From: Methanosarcinales archaeon
GTDB taxonomy: Archaea > Halobacteriota > Syntropharchaeia > Alkanophagales > Methanospirareceae
Assembly (NCBI GenBank): GCA_025464585.1
Contig: JAODGL010000161.1
Location: 1 to 30,145 of the forward strand
Reading direction: 5' to 3'
DNA length: 30,145 nt
Shown here: in pieces, positions 13,268 through 21,592 of the stretch
Layout: the number at the start of each line of letters is the position of its first letter
Numbering within the stretch: the first letter of the stretch is position 1
Made by a program: the position numbers and the translations under genes
The notes under the pieces: generated by a model
What the model was told of the DNA's origin: nothing
The model's input: only the letters and a program-made list of their open reading frames with translations
The model's database searches: none

Positions 13268-13531
13268 ATGGAATATGAAATGGAAATGGTGAGAGAAGAG
13301 GAGCGGGAGATTGAGAGGATTGCAGAGCTACCGGATGCGGAGAAGTGGGAGATAAGCGATGAGCTACTCGAGGTGATTGTGGAGAGCGAGGAGGAGCTCA
13401 ATCCACGAGAGGTGAGCGAATTCATGGCTTTGATAAAGGGGCACCATACGAGGGACATCTTCAGGAAGGTTATAAAGACCGCCATGCGTATCAATCATGC
13501 GAAGACAACCGAGATATTAGAGCGATACTAA
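13268..13531 (+). CDS. Small acidic helical protein, matches the C-terminal half of the 14586 protein
   Basis: 87 residues, strongly acidic. The segment DELLEVIVESEEELNPREVS, EFMALIKGHHTRDIFRKVIK and the ATTEIL-type end align with EALLSIIVESEVSLSEVEMA, AFMRLMKGAWVSDVLKKVLS and DAKATLLAI of the 178-residue protein at 14586-15122. This shows the C-terminal half is an independent helical domain. GGGGTGAAGAGGG precedes the ATG. The middle domain present in the longer paralogue is absent. Function unknown. Confidence 0.65.
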   Translation: MEYEMEMVREEEREIERIAELPDAEKWEISDELLEVIVESEEELNPREVSEFMALIKGHHTRDIFRKVIKTAMRINHAKTTEILERY

Positions 13532-13537
13532 CATGGT

Positions 13538-13564
13538 CCGCAGAGTTCACGGAGAACGCAGAGG
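13538..13564. repeat. CCGCAGAG-type short-period repeat
   Basis: CCGCAGAGTTCACGGAGAAC followed by GCAGAGG. The same style of sequence occurs at 30092-30118. Non-coding, just after the 87-residue gene. Confidence 0.45.
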
Positions 13565-13585
13565 ATAAAGTTTATTCAATCCCCT

Positions 13586-13601
13586 CTTTTTTTCTTTTTT
13601 T
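13586..13601 (+). terminator. T-rich transcription terminator
   Basis: An almost pure T run (14 of 16 bases or more) follows the 87-residue gene and meets the end of the convergent AAA gene. Archaeal terminators are often plain oligo-T tracts. Confidence 0.45.
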
Positions 13602-14485
13602 CACACATAACCCGAAATTCTTTCTTTTATCCTTTCTTCCAGTTTCTGTGAGTAATCGAAAATATCGGGGAAGAAATCCTCCATCCTCCTTTCGGCAATT
13701 CGCAATTTTGCAATCCTTTGCCAATAAGGGAAAGAGGGCTTTATATTTTTTACCACTTTCAGTAAATCTTCCATGCAGATCTCTCTCGCTGGTTTACCCT
13801 GCATTGCCTCCTCTAAAGGGAACATTGCAGCTTCGTTACACACCTCACGTATGTCAGCACCTGAATAGGTTTCGGTGAGCCTCGCAAGCTCTTTCAGGTC
13901 ACAGTCTTCGTCAACAGGTCGCCCTCTCAGATGGATTTTGAAAATTTCTACTCTTGCTTCGAAGCCCGGCGGCGGTACGAAGAAAAGTTTATCAAATCTG
14001 CCAGGGCGCATTAACGCAGGATCAATATTCCAGGGTGCGTTCGTAGCCGCGAGAATCATTACGTCTCCACGATCCTCGAACCCGTCCAATTCTGTAAGAA
14101 ATGTATCCAGAATTCTTCTTTCGTGATGTTCCGCATCTTTGTGCGAGCCAATACCATCAACTTCATCAAAAAAAAGAATGGCGGGCGCATTATTTCTCGC
14201 TTCTTTAAAGATACGCTGTATGTTCTTGTCGGTTTCTCCATACCATTTGCTCAGCAGGTCAGGTATCTTTACGTTGGAAAAATTCGCATCCACCTCGCCC
14301 GCGGTTGCTCTTGCGATCAAAGTCTTTCCACAGCCGGGAGGACCGTAAAGTAAGGTGCTGCTCTTTATTCCCTTCTTGTAGAGTTCATAAAGGTCAGGGC
14401 GTTTCAGGGGATAAATAATGGATAGTCTTATTCCCCTTTTTATCTCTTCGAGATTGCCAACGTCAGCAAATGAGGTTCTTTTCAT
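13601..14485 (-). CDS. Single-domain Cdc48/proteasome-type AAA ATPase
   Basis: 294 residues. Walker A is GPPGCGKT (48-55), Walker B ILFFDEVD (103-110), and the second region of homology ATNAPWNIDPALMRPGRFDK (147-166) carries arginine fingers R160 and R163. The lid has YSGADIREVCNEAAM. Unlike Cdc48, PAN or Vps4 there is no N-terminal substrate or MIT domain: the AAA module begins at residue 4 (TSFADVGNLEEIKRG). The last 40 residues form a helical, charged tail. Such a bare motor needs an adaptor; the divergently transcribed 178-residue protein at 14586 is the obvious candidate (inference). The ATG is preceded by AAAGG. Confidence 0.88.
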   Translation of the reverse strand: MKRTSFADVGNLEEIKRGIRLSIIYPLKRPDLYELYKKGIKSSTLLYGPPGCGKTLIARATAGEVDANFSNVKIPDLLSKWYGETDKNIQRIFKEARNNAPAILFFDEVDGIGSHKDAEHHERRILDTFLTELDGFEDRGDVMILAATNAPWNIDPALMRPGRFDKLFFVPPPGFEARVEIFKIHLRGRPVDEDCDLKELARLTETYSGADIREVCNEAAMFPLEEAMQGKPAREICMEDLLKVVKNIKPSFPYWQRIAKLRIAERRMEDFFPDIFDYSQKLEERIKERISGYV

Positions 14486-14537
14486 CCTTTAAGAATATTT
14501 TTGCAATGACGTCAAATAAATCTTTTTCTAAAAATAT

Positions 14538-14550
14538 CGAAAGTTTTATA
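14538..14550 (+). promoter_or_regulatory. BRE/TATA promoter of the 14586 gene
   Basis: CGAAAGTTTTATA, identical to the element before the KaiC-like gene. Transcription is expected near 14572-14575. This places the GTG at 14559 upstream of the transcript and supports ATG 14586 as the true start with a leader of about a dozen bases. Confidence 0.6.
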
Positions 14551-14558
14551 TTGCACCT

Positions 14559-14583
14559 GTGTCTTATATTCTACTTAAGACAC
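14559..14583. promoter_or_regulatory. Inverted repeat over the transcription start
   Basis: GTGTCTTA, a 9-base spacer, then TAAGACAC: a perfect 8-base inverted repeat between the TATA box and the ATG at 14586. The position suits a repressor operator. The GTGTC/GACAC half-site also occurs in the palindromes at 4401 and 13167. Confidence 0.45.
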
Positions 14584-14585
14584 AA

Positions 14586-15122
14586 ATGGCACGGAAGGCT
14601 GGGGGGAAGCAGAAAGGCGAGGGGACACTCGTCGTCAATGTCCATGAGAAGGGCGATAAAAGAGGCGTCTACATTTATTTCGGCAGCAGAGAGCTTGAAC
14701 TGCTCAAAGAGATGGGCGTTGACCTCCGTGAGGTGCGAAAGTTTATCATTGGGGTGCGGAGCAACAAACTCTACTTGACGCCTCTTTCTACTCTCTACGA
14801 AGCAGAACCGATGGACATTGATCTCCTCTTCGAGATAACAAGCCGGTTTGACGACATACTCTCGCTTGACAAAGAGATGCGGGAAGAGTTAGGCGAAGCG
14901 CTTCTCTCTATTATTGTTGAGAGCGAGGTGAGCCTCAGCGAAGTAGAAATGGCTGCCTTCATGCGACTCATGAAAGGTGCCTGGGTTAGCGATGTGCTAA
15001 AGAAGGTATTAAGCGCCTGCACACGTGCAGATGCAAAAGCAACGCTGCTCGCAATAAATCAACTTGTTATCACAAATTCTGTGCCTGAAGAAGAAAAAAA
15101 TAGGATGGAAGATGAAAAATGA
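14586..15122 (+). CDS. Two-domain unrecognised protein, fusion of two locally recurring domains
   Basis: 178 residues from ATG 14586. The basic N-terminus MARKAGGKQKGEG leads to a first domain (about 15-75: RGVYIYFGSRELELLKEMGV, then FIIGVRSNKLYLTPLSTLYE) that resembles the 92-residue protein at 10912. The second domain (about 80-160: DELL-like EALLSIIVESEVSLSEVEMA, AFMRLMKGAWVSDVLKKVLS) resembles the 87-residue protein at 13268. Here the two are fused, which suggests the separate proteins act together. It is divergent from the AAA ATPase and ends 16 bases before metV, so read-through into the metabolic operon is possible. No known family recognised. Confidence 0.7.
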   Translation: MARKAGGKQKGEGTLVVNVHEKGDKRGVYIYFGSRELELLKEMGVDLREVRKFIIGVRSNKLYLTPLSTLYEAEPMDIDLLFEITSRFDDILSLDKEMREELGEALLSIIVESEVSLSEVEMAAFMRLMKGAWVSDVLKKVLSACTRADAKATLLAINQLVITNSVPEEEKNRMEDEK

Positions 15123-15138
15123 AAGTGAGGTGGTGTAA

Positions 15139-15834
15139 GTGATAGTGGTAGAACAAAAGCCCCTGGAGGATATACTTGATATGGTTAAGGACAGCGATAG
15201 GATGCTTGTCTTGGGCTGTGATGGGTGCTCAGGTATTTACCAGGTCGGTGGAGAGAAGCAGGCTGAGATGCTTTCATCCATGCTCAAGATTGGAAAAAAG
15301 ACAAAAGGAGGGAAGAAAGAGGGCGATTTAAAGATAGAAGCATCTACTGTTCTCCGACAGTGCGATAAAGAGATTGTGCGTGAAGCGCTTGAGGGGAGTA
15401 TTGAAGGTTATGATGCAGTGTTAAGCATGGCATGTGGTGCAGGGGTTCAAACCGTTGCGGAAGTTTTTCCTGAGAAACTCGTTCTCCCTGCGGTGAACAC
15501 GAAGTTCATAGGTATGCAGGACCGTGAGATGGGAGACCTTCACGAGCGATGTAGTGCATGTGGCGACTGCATTCTTGATGAGACGGGTGGTATATGTCCG
15601 ATAACGAGATGTGCGAAAGGTCTTTTGAACGGACCCTGTGGCGGGCAGGTAGAAGGTAAGTGTGAGGTTGGAGGGTATGAGAACGATTGTGCTTGGATTT
15701 TGATTTACAAGAAGCTGAAGGAATTTGGAAAGATAGACCAGTTCTTGAAACTCAGGCTTGTGCGAGACAACCGGATTTCGCAGTCACCGCGGGACTTAAA
15801 GGGAGGCGTTAAGTATTCAGGAGGAGGTGAATGA
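15139..15834 (+). CDS. metV: MetV-like methylene-tetrahydrofolate reductase zinc-finger/Fe-S subunit
   Basis: 231 residues. The C-terminal cysteine-rich region with CSACGDCILDETGGICPITR, CAKGLLNGPCGG and GKCEV is the hallmark of the MTHFR C-terminal (MetV) family. The N-terminal half has LVLGCDGCSG and VLSMACGAGVQTVAEVFPE, typical of the same family. MetV partners MetF in acetogens and links it to electron carriers. In ANME-1-like archaea MetF is thought to replace Mer. The start is a GTG with AGGTGG upstream. It is followed directly by metF (1 base between stop and ATG). Confidence 0.9.
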   Translation: MIVVEQKPLEDILDMVKDSDRMLVLGCDGCSGIYQVGGEKQAEMLSSMLKIGKKTKGGKKEGDLKIEASTVLRQCDKEIVREALEGSIEGYDAVLSMACGAGVQTVAEVFPEKLVLPAVNTKFIGMQDREMGDLHERCSACGDCILDETGGICPITRCAKGLLNGPCGGQVEGKCEVGGYENDCAWILIYKKLKEFGKIDQFLKLRLVRDNRISQSPRDLKGGVKYSGGGE

Positions 15835-15835
15835 G

Positions 15836-16765
15836 ATGGAAGCTTATAGCAGCTTGATGCAGGAGATTTTGGATGGCAAATTCGTCTTCACCGGCGAACT
15901 GGAGCCAGAGAAGACGACTGATTTGACTGAACTGGTGGAAGGTGCAAAGCCCCTGGTTGGATATGCAGTTGCGTGCAATGTGACGGATAACCCGCAGTCA
16001 ATGGCTTATATGAGCAGCCTTGTCGCATCCTACGTGGTGCAAAGAGACGCAGGAATGGAAACAATCTATCAACTCAGGTGTTCAGATAGGAACAGACTTG
16101 CTTTGACTGCCGACGTTCTCGGCGCCGCTGCTCTCGGTTTGAAGAATATTCTCGCACTCACGGGCGACCACGTATCTCTTGGTGATAATCCGGGTGCGAA
16201 GTCCGTTTACGACCTCGATTCGGCGTTACTCACGTATATGATAAGGCGGATGGTGGATGAAGGTGTTGACCTTGCGGGGAAGCCGATACACGAACCACCG
16301 AAAATACACGTTGGAGTTGCAGTGAATCCAAATGCCGACCCTCTTGAGGCAGAGATAATAAAGCTGAAGAGAAAGGAGGAGGCAGGCGCTGAATTTGCGC
16401 AGACGCAGGTCATCTACGACATGGAGAAGGTTGACGGGCTGTTCGAGATCTACAATCAATATGGTATAAAGGTTCCAGTGCTTATCGGGATATTCCCGAT
16501 GAAGAACTATGGTGTTGCAGATTATTTCGATAAAAATATCCCGGGGGTTTCAGTGCCCGGGGAATTGCTTGAGACACTGAAGAAAGTTTCCGAAATCGCA
16601 GACAAGAAGCAGAGAAAGGAGAAATACATGGAGGTAAATCTGGAGTATTTCGAGGCATTCGTCCGGGACATAATGAAATCAGAGGCAAAGGGCGTGCACG
16701 TCATGGCTGTTGGCTACGAGGCAATGGTGAGAGAGCTAATCGCAAGGGTTAGAGGGGAAGGATAA
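15836..16765 (+). CDS. metF: Methylene-tetrahydrofolate reductase-like flavoprotein MetF
   Basis: 309 residues. I chose the ATG at 15836, which follows the metV stop by one base and has GGAGGTGA 6 bases upstream. Family motifs: FTGELEPEKTTDLTEL with the catalytic-type Glu early on, YQLRCSDRNRLAL, NILALTGDHVSLGDNPGAKS, HVGVAVNPNADPLEAEI, and EAGAEFAQTQVIYDMEKVDG. It is expected to bind FAD or FMN and interconvert methylene- and methyl-pterin. In a methane oxidiser it would oxidise methyl-H4MPT. It lacks the NADH-binding extension of eukaryotic enzymes, in keeping with electron transfer to MetV and the adjacent HdrA. Confidence 0.92.
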   Translation: MEAYSSLMQEILDGKFVFTGELEPEKTTDLTELVEGAKPLVGYAVACNVTDNPQSMAYMSSLVASYVVQRDAGMETIYQLRCSDRNRLALTADVLGAAALGLKNILALTGDHVSLGDNPGAKSVYDLDSALLTYMIRRMVDEGVDLAGKPIHEPPKIHVGVAVNPNADPLEAEIIKLKRKEEAGAEFAQTQVIYDMEKVDGLFEIYNQYGIKVPVLIGIFPMKNYGVADYFDKNIPGVSVPGELLETLKKVSEIADKKQRKEKYMEVNLEYFEAFVRDIMKSEAKGVHVMAVGYEAMVRELIARVRGEG

Positions 16766-16807
16766 AGTGAATTGGTGTATTGTGGTGTCCAGGTGAGGAT
16801 GGAGGAG

Positions 16808-18766
16808 ATGAGAAGCGAAAGAGTGAGGACAGGTGTTTATGTCTGCCACTGCGGTGTGAACATCGCGGCGATAGTGGACTCCGCAGGCGTTGCGAAGTTC
16901 GCATCCTCATTGCCCGGTGTCGTAATTGCCAGAGACTACTTATACACGTGCTCGGACCCGGGGCAGGAGATGATAAGAAATGACATAAAGGAATATGGGC
17001 TGAACAGGGTAATAGTGGCATCATGCTCGCCTCGGATGCACGAACCGACGTTCAGAAAGGTTGTAGAAGAGGCGGGTCTGAACGCTTACCTGTTCGAGAT
17101 GGTGAACATCAGAGAGCACTGCTCTTGGGTTCATACCGATAAGGAGAAAGCAACGGAGAAGGCGAAGGATTTGGTTCGTGGCGCAGTTGCAAGGGCTTCG
17201 CTGCTCGAGCCTCTGGAGCGCATGAAAGTCGGAGTAATACCAGCGTGTGTGGTGGTTGGAGGTGGTGTCTCCGGCATGTTTGCAGCTCTCAGTGTCGCTG
17301 ATAAGGGATTCAAGGTCTATTTAGTGGAGAAGGAGACTTCCATCGGAGGACACATGGCGCAACTCGACAAGACTTTCCCCACGCTTGATTGCTCGGCATG
17401 CATCCTCACGCCGAAGATGGTGGATGTAGCAAGGCATAAGAACATAGAATTAATAACTTATGCGGAGGTGGAGAGCGTAGAAGGCTACATAGGGAATTTC
17501 AAGGTGAGGGTAAAGAAAAAAGCAAGATATGTGGATGAAGAAAAATGCACGGGATGTGGTGAATGCGCAAAGGTATGCCCGGTGACCATCACCAACGAGT
17601 TTGAGCTCGGCTTATCGGGAAGAAAGGCGGCTTATGTGCCCTTTCCGCAGGCTGTCCCTCTGGTCTATACCCTGGAGCGGGACAGATGTATGAGATGTGG
17701 TCTGTGTGAGGTGGTATGTGAAGCGGAGGCGATAAATTATGAGCAAAGGGATGAGGAGTTAGAGTTAGAAGCCGGTGTTATAATTGCTGCGACCGGATAT
17801 GATACATTTGACCCGCTGAAGAAGCCGAAACTGGGCTATAAAGAGTTTCCTAACGTGATTACAGGCTTGGAGTTTGAGCGATTGATAAACTCCTCAGGTC
17901 CCACCGGGGGCGAGATAGTAATAAACGGTAAGGAGCCGAAGGACGTGGTCTTCATTCAATGCGTTGGGTCGAGGGATAAGGAGATAGGTAATGAATACTG
18001 CTCTCGGTTCTGCTGCATGTACACCGCGAAGCACGCATTGCTCACCAGGGAGCACATACCGGATGCGAATATTACCATCCTTTATACCGATGTGAGGGCT
18101 TTTGGAAAGGGTTTTGAGGAGTTCTACAACCGTGCCAGGGATGAGGGCATTAAATATGTCAGGAAGGAGATAGATGCGAAGATATGGACTGAAAGGTGCG
18201 ATAGCGACAGGGTAATGGTAAATGTAGAAGATTCAATGGGAGTGAGAGGATTTGAAGCTGATTTGGTGGTGCTTGCAACCGGTGCAACACCGAGGAGCGA
18301 TGCGAAAGAGTTTGCAAGAATTCTCAGAATCTCACAGCGTGCAGACGGTTTCTTTATGGAGACGCATCAGAAACTTCAGCCTGTGGACACGCCCACTGGT
18401 GGAATCTTCTTAGCTGGTTGCTGTCAGTCTCCAAAAGACATACCAGACAGTGTTGCGCAGGCTTGCGCCGCAGCGGCTCGTGCTTCCATTCCTTTGATGA
18501 AGGGCGAGGTAGAGATAGAGCCACTGATTGCGAGCGTGGATGAGGCGTTTTGCGTAGGCTGCCGTAGTTGTGAGATGATATGCGCTTATGAAGCACTGAG
18601 TTTTGACGATAAGAAGCGTGTAGTGGTGGTAAACGAAGCGCTTTGCAAGGGTTGTGGCTCCTGTTCCACTACTTGTCCGTCAGGAGCAATGAGCGTGAAG
18701 CATTACATGGACAGGCAGGTATTTGCGCAGATAGATGGCTTGTTAAGCCCGGGAGGCATTATGTAA
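16808..18766 (+). CDS. hdrA: HdrA-type FAD/iron-sulfur subunit (copy 1, long form)
   Basis: About 652 residues from ATG 16808; ATG 16799 and TTG 16772 are also open, and 16808 gives an N-terminus closest to the copy at 24118. Order: N-terminal GVYVCHCGVN with a YTCSDPGQ cysteine; an NAD/FAD fold with GGGVSG (about 151) and GGHMAQLDKTFPTLDCSACI; an inserted ferredoxin with CTGCGECAKVCPV and CMRCGLCEVVCE (second lacks the usual proline); the HdrA-specific YCSRFCCMY; and a C-terminal ferredoxin with CVGCRSCEMIC and CKGCGSCSTTCP. HdrA is the flavin-based bifurcating subunit of heterodisulfide reductases. It lies 42 bases after metF. Confidence 0.93.
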   Translation: MRSERVRTGVYVCHCGVNIAAIVDSAGVAKFASSLPGVVIARDYLYTCSDPGQEMIRNDIKEYGLNRVIVASCSPRMHEPTFRKVVEEAGLNAYLFEMVNIREHCSWVHTDKEKATEKAKDLVRGAVARASLLEPLERMKVGVIPACVVVGGGVSGMFAALSVADKGFKVYLVEKETSIGGHMAQLDKTFPTLDCSACILTPKMVDVARHKNIELITYAEVESVEGYIGNFKVRVKKKARYVDEEKCTGCGECAKVCPVTITNEFELGLSGRKAAYVPFPQAVPLVYTLERDRCMRCGLCEVVCEAEAINYEQRDEELELEAGVIIAATGYDTFDPLKKPKLGYKEFPNVITGLEFERLINSSGPTGGEIVINGKEPKDVVFIQCVGSRDKEIGNEYCSRFCCMYTAKHALLTREHIPDANITILYTDVRAFGKGFEEFYNRARDEGIKYVRKEIDAKIWTERCDSDRVMVNVEDSMGVRGFEADLVVLATGATPRSDAKEFARILRISQRADGFFMETHQKLQPVDTPTGGIFLAGCCQSPKDIPDSVAQACAAAARASIPLMKGEVEIEPLIASVDEAFCVGCRSCEMICAYEALSFDDKKRVVVVNEALCKGCGSCSTTCPSGAMSVKHYMDRQVFAQIDGLLSPGGIM

Positions 18767-18768
18767 GA

Positions 18769-19833
18769 ATGGTCTCAAAAAAGAGCAAAGGATTTGAAGG
18801 GCTAAAGCAGGAGATAATAGAGAGGAATCTGTGCACTTATTGTGGCGCTTGCGCTTCTTTCTGTGAGCACATCGAGCTGGAAACCGATGCAACGAGACAG
18901 GTGCCAATACTAAAAGAAGAGTGCCCGCTGGATAAAGAGGGTGTGCTGAAGTGCAGCGAGAATGGAACCTGCTATGATGTATGCCCGGTGACGGAAACAG
19001 ACTTAGAAGGATTAGAGAAGAACTTCCTGGATACGGAAGGCATAAAAGAGAGAGATGAGTACCTGGGCATCTACAAGGAGTTAATCGCGGGTAAAACTTC
19101 GATAGCGGGGCAAGACGGCGGCATTGTTACCGCTATGCTAACAGCGGGAATGGGAAATGAACTGTTTGATTGCGTTATTGTGGCAAATAGGGAAGATGGC
19201 TTCAATGCAAGTGCAAAAATAGTAGAGCACGTAGATGAAATAGAAAAAGCGAAGGGCACGAAATATGTGCAATGCCCGATAGTCTCGAAGATAGGAGAGG
19301 CGGTGAAAAGCGGAAAAAGAAAAATAGCAGTCGTCGGAACGCCATGCGAGATAAGAGCGACGAGGAAGATACAGTCGGTTTTGCTGAAAGATGTGCCCCA
19401 GATAGAAATCACTGCCATCGGACTGTTCTGTTTTGAGAACTTTTACTACGATAAACTTGCGAAGCTAACAAAGGAGCTGTTAGGCGTTGACCTCGCATCC
19501 GCCTCTAAAATACAGATAACCAGGGGTAAATACCTGGTTACGGCAAATGGTAAGACGTATAAGACAAAAGTAGCGGAGCTGGATGATGCGGTCCGGGAGA
19601 ATTGCCGGCATTGCGATGATTTTGTAGCCTGGCTTGCGGACATCTCCGTTGGCTCCGTGGGTAGCAAAGACGGATATTCAACCATAATAGTGAGAACTGA
19701 ACGTGGCGAGAAACTATTGGATTTGATTGATTTCTCCAGAGATGATGTTGATAAGGAGGAAATAAGCAAAACAGCGAAGTTGAAGCACGAAAAGTTTGAA
19801 ACCGCGGTTGGTGCTGGTGTGGTTGGAGGTTAA
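18769..19833 (+). CDS. frhB: FrhB/FdhB-like F420-dependent oxidoreductase subunit
   Basis: 354 residues from ATG 18769, two bases after the hdrA stop; the frame is open further upstream only as an overlap. The N-terminus holds cysteine motifs CTYCGACASFC (22-32) and C...CSENGTCYDVCP (about 52-73) for [4Fe-4S] clusters. The core has AGQDGGIVTAML, AVVGTPCEIRAT, GLFCFENFYYDKL and CRHCDDFVAWLADISVGSVG, typical of FrhB/FpoF/FdhB proteins that bind FAD and coenzyme F420. It would pass electrons between F420 and the HdrA proteins on either side. It ends 4 bases before the next hdrA. Confidence 0.92.
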   Translation: MVSKKSKGFEGLKQEIIERNLCTYCGACASFCEHIELETDATRQVPILKEECPLDKEGVLKCSENGTCYDVCPVTETDLEGLEKNFLDTEGIKERDEYLGIYKELIAGKTSIAGQDGGIVTAMLTAGMGNELFDCVIVANREDGFNASAKIVEHVDEIEKAKGTKYVQCPIVSKIGEAVKSGKRKIAVVGTPCEIRATRKIQSVLLKDVPQIEITAIGLFCFENFYYDKLAKLTKELLGVDLASASKIQITRGKYLVTANGKTYKTKVAELDDAVRENCRHCDDFVAWLADISVGSVGSKDGYSTIIVRTERGEKLLDLIDFSRDDVDKEEISKTAKLKHEKFETAVGAGVVGG

Positions 19834-19837
19834 AAAA

Positions 19838-21562
19838 ATGGGAGGAGACAAGCTCGCTATCTTGATATGTCATTGTAATGGTGAGATAGATAATGGTATA
19901 GATGTATCCGAGTTATCGGAGTTTGCGAATTCGCTCTCCGGCGTGGTGAAGGAGCACGAGTATCTCTGCGGCAGAGCAGGTTTAGAATTTGCGAGAGCTT
20001 TCTTGAAGGAGTCGGAAGCGAACAAGGTCGTGTTAGCAGGTTGCAGCCCGAGGACGCATCGTGGTATATTCTTAAGGGCTCTATCTGACTTCAAAGGCTT
20101 AATCATCGAGCATGCAAACATAAGGGAGCAATGCGCATGGGCGCATGAAGACCGGAGGAGAGCGACTGAGAAGGCAAAGGTTCTGCTCAGGATGGCTGTT
20201 CACAGGGTTCTCGAACTCGAACTGCTGGAAAAGATAAAACTGGATATCACGCCGTCGGCTATTGTCATAGGAGGCGGTGTAGCAGGGATGCAAGCCGCTT
20301 ATGACATCGCATCCCGGGGCTTCAAAGTTTTTCTCGTGGAAAGAAGCAAAGAGCTGGGTGGCAGAGTTGCAAGGCTTAGCTCGACGTTTCCAACCATCAG
20401 TTGTGGTATATGCTGCATGCACAATTGCCCAAACTGTGAACTCACGCCGAAGATAGAGGAGATATATGCGGCTGAAAATATAGAAGTGCTCACTTCCGCA
20501 GAAGTCGTATCCGCAAAAGGACATCTTGGTGACTACAAAGTGAAAGTGAGAATGGGAGAGGAAGGCGAGAGGGAGTTGAATGTTGGCACGGTGATAATAG
20601 CCACGGGCTCTAAGACCTTTGACCCCAAAAGAATACCGGAATATGGATACGATGCGTTTGAGGATGTGATAACTGCGGAAGAAATTGAAGAAATATATTT
20701 GAATGAGCGGCTTAAAGGTGGCGATAAACTCGTAAGACCCTCAGATAGCAAAATTCCGAAACGTGTGAACTTTATACAGTGTGTGGGTTCTCGTGGTCTG
20801 AAGCCAGCGAGTAACCCTTACTGCTCTATAACGTGCTGTCTGTATGCAATGGGGCATGCACGAAAGATAAAAGAACTTTACCCTGACGCTGAGGTTTGCA
20901 TACATTACGTAGATTTGAGGTCGCCATACCGCGGTTTTGAAGAATATTACAATGCAGCTATGGATTCTGGAGTGAAGTTTGTACGTGGGCTGGTGGAGAG
21001 AGTGGAGAAGCGAGGTGAGAGATTAGTCATAGTATATGAGAATGCAGAACTTCGTAAGATGGAGGAGATGGAAACAGAACTTGTTGTGCTCTCTGTTGGG
21101 CAGGAGCCGAGTGAAAATACGGCGAAACTGTCTGAGATGTTCCATGTAGGGCGAGACATTGACGGGTTCTTTATGGAACTGAATCCGAGGTTTCTCGTAG
21201 AGGAGGTAACGGGTGTTTATGTCGCGGGAAGCGCAATAGGTCCGAGGAACATAAGATACGCAGTTGCTGACGGCAAAGCCGCGGCTGAGAATGCAATCAG
21301 GCTCATGGAACAGGGTTTCTTCGAGAAGGAGGGCATGGTTCCAGAAATGGATGAGGAAAAGTGTATAAAATGTGCAACCTGCTTTGAGATATGCCCCTTC
21401 GGTGCCATAGAGCTGACGAAAGAGCGTGAGATGAAAGTTGTAGAGGAGGCGTGCTGGAGTTGTGGTATATGCGCTGCTGAGTGCCCGGCGAGGGCTCTCA
21501 ATCTGAAACAGTACAAGGATGAGCAGATATTCACGGAGTTGAATGCGTGTTTAAGTTTTTAA
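19838..21562 (+). CDS. hdrA: HdrA-type subunit (copy 2, short form)
   Basis: 574 residues from ATG 19838, with GGAGGT 7 bases upstream at the end of frhB; an upstream in-frame ATG at 19796 lies inside frhB. N-terminal ICHCNGEID, GCSPRTHRG, FAD motif GGGVAGMQAAYDIAS, YCSITCCLY, then CIKCATCFEICP and CWSCGICAAECP at the end. It lacks the inserted ferredoxin domain seen in copies 1 and 4. Where those have TLDCSACILTPK, this one has TISCGICCMHNCPNCELTPK, with more cysteines. It looks like a specialised HdrA paralogue, sister to copy 3. Confidence 0.92.
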   Translation: MGGDKLAILICHCNGEIDNGIDVSELSEFANSLSGVVKEHEYLCGRAGLEFARAFLKESEANKVVLAGCSPRTHRGIFLRALSDFKGLIIEHANIREQCAWAHEDRRRATEKAKVLLRMAVHRVLELELLEKIKLDITPSAIVIGGGVAGMQAAYDIASRGFKVFLVERSKELGGRVARLSSTFPTISCGICCMHNCPNCELTPKIEEIYAAENIEVLTSAEVVSAKGHLGDYKVKVRMGEEGERELNVGTVIIATGSKTFDPKRIPEYGYDAFEDVITAEEIEEIYLNERLKGGDKLVRPSDSKIPKRVNFIQCVGSRGLKPASNPYCSITCCLYAMGHARKIKELYPDAEVCIHYVDLRSPYRGFEEYYNAAMDSGVKFVRGLVERVEKRGERLVIVYENAELRKMEEMETELVVLSVGQEPSENTAKLSEMFHVGRDIDGFFMELNPRFLVEEVTGVYVAGSAIGPRNIRYAVADGKAAAENAIRLMEQGFFEKEGMVPEMDEEKCIKCATCFEICPFGAIELTKEREMKVVEEACWSCGICAAECPARALNLKQYKDEQIFTELNACLSF

Positions 21563-21592
21563 TTTTATGGATGAGGAGGTGCGAAAGGTAGG

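Noticed and set aside
14559..14585. GTG start for the 178-residue protein
   Set aside because: It would lie upstream of the expected transcription start and within the inverted repeat; ATG 14586 fits better.
19796..19837. Upstream ATG for HdrA copy 2
   Set aside because: Lies inside frhB; the ATG at 19838 has GGAGGT at the right distance and fits the family start.
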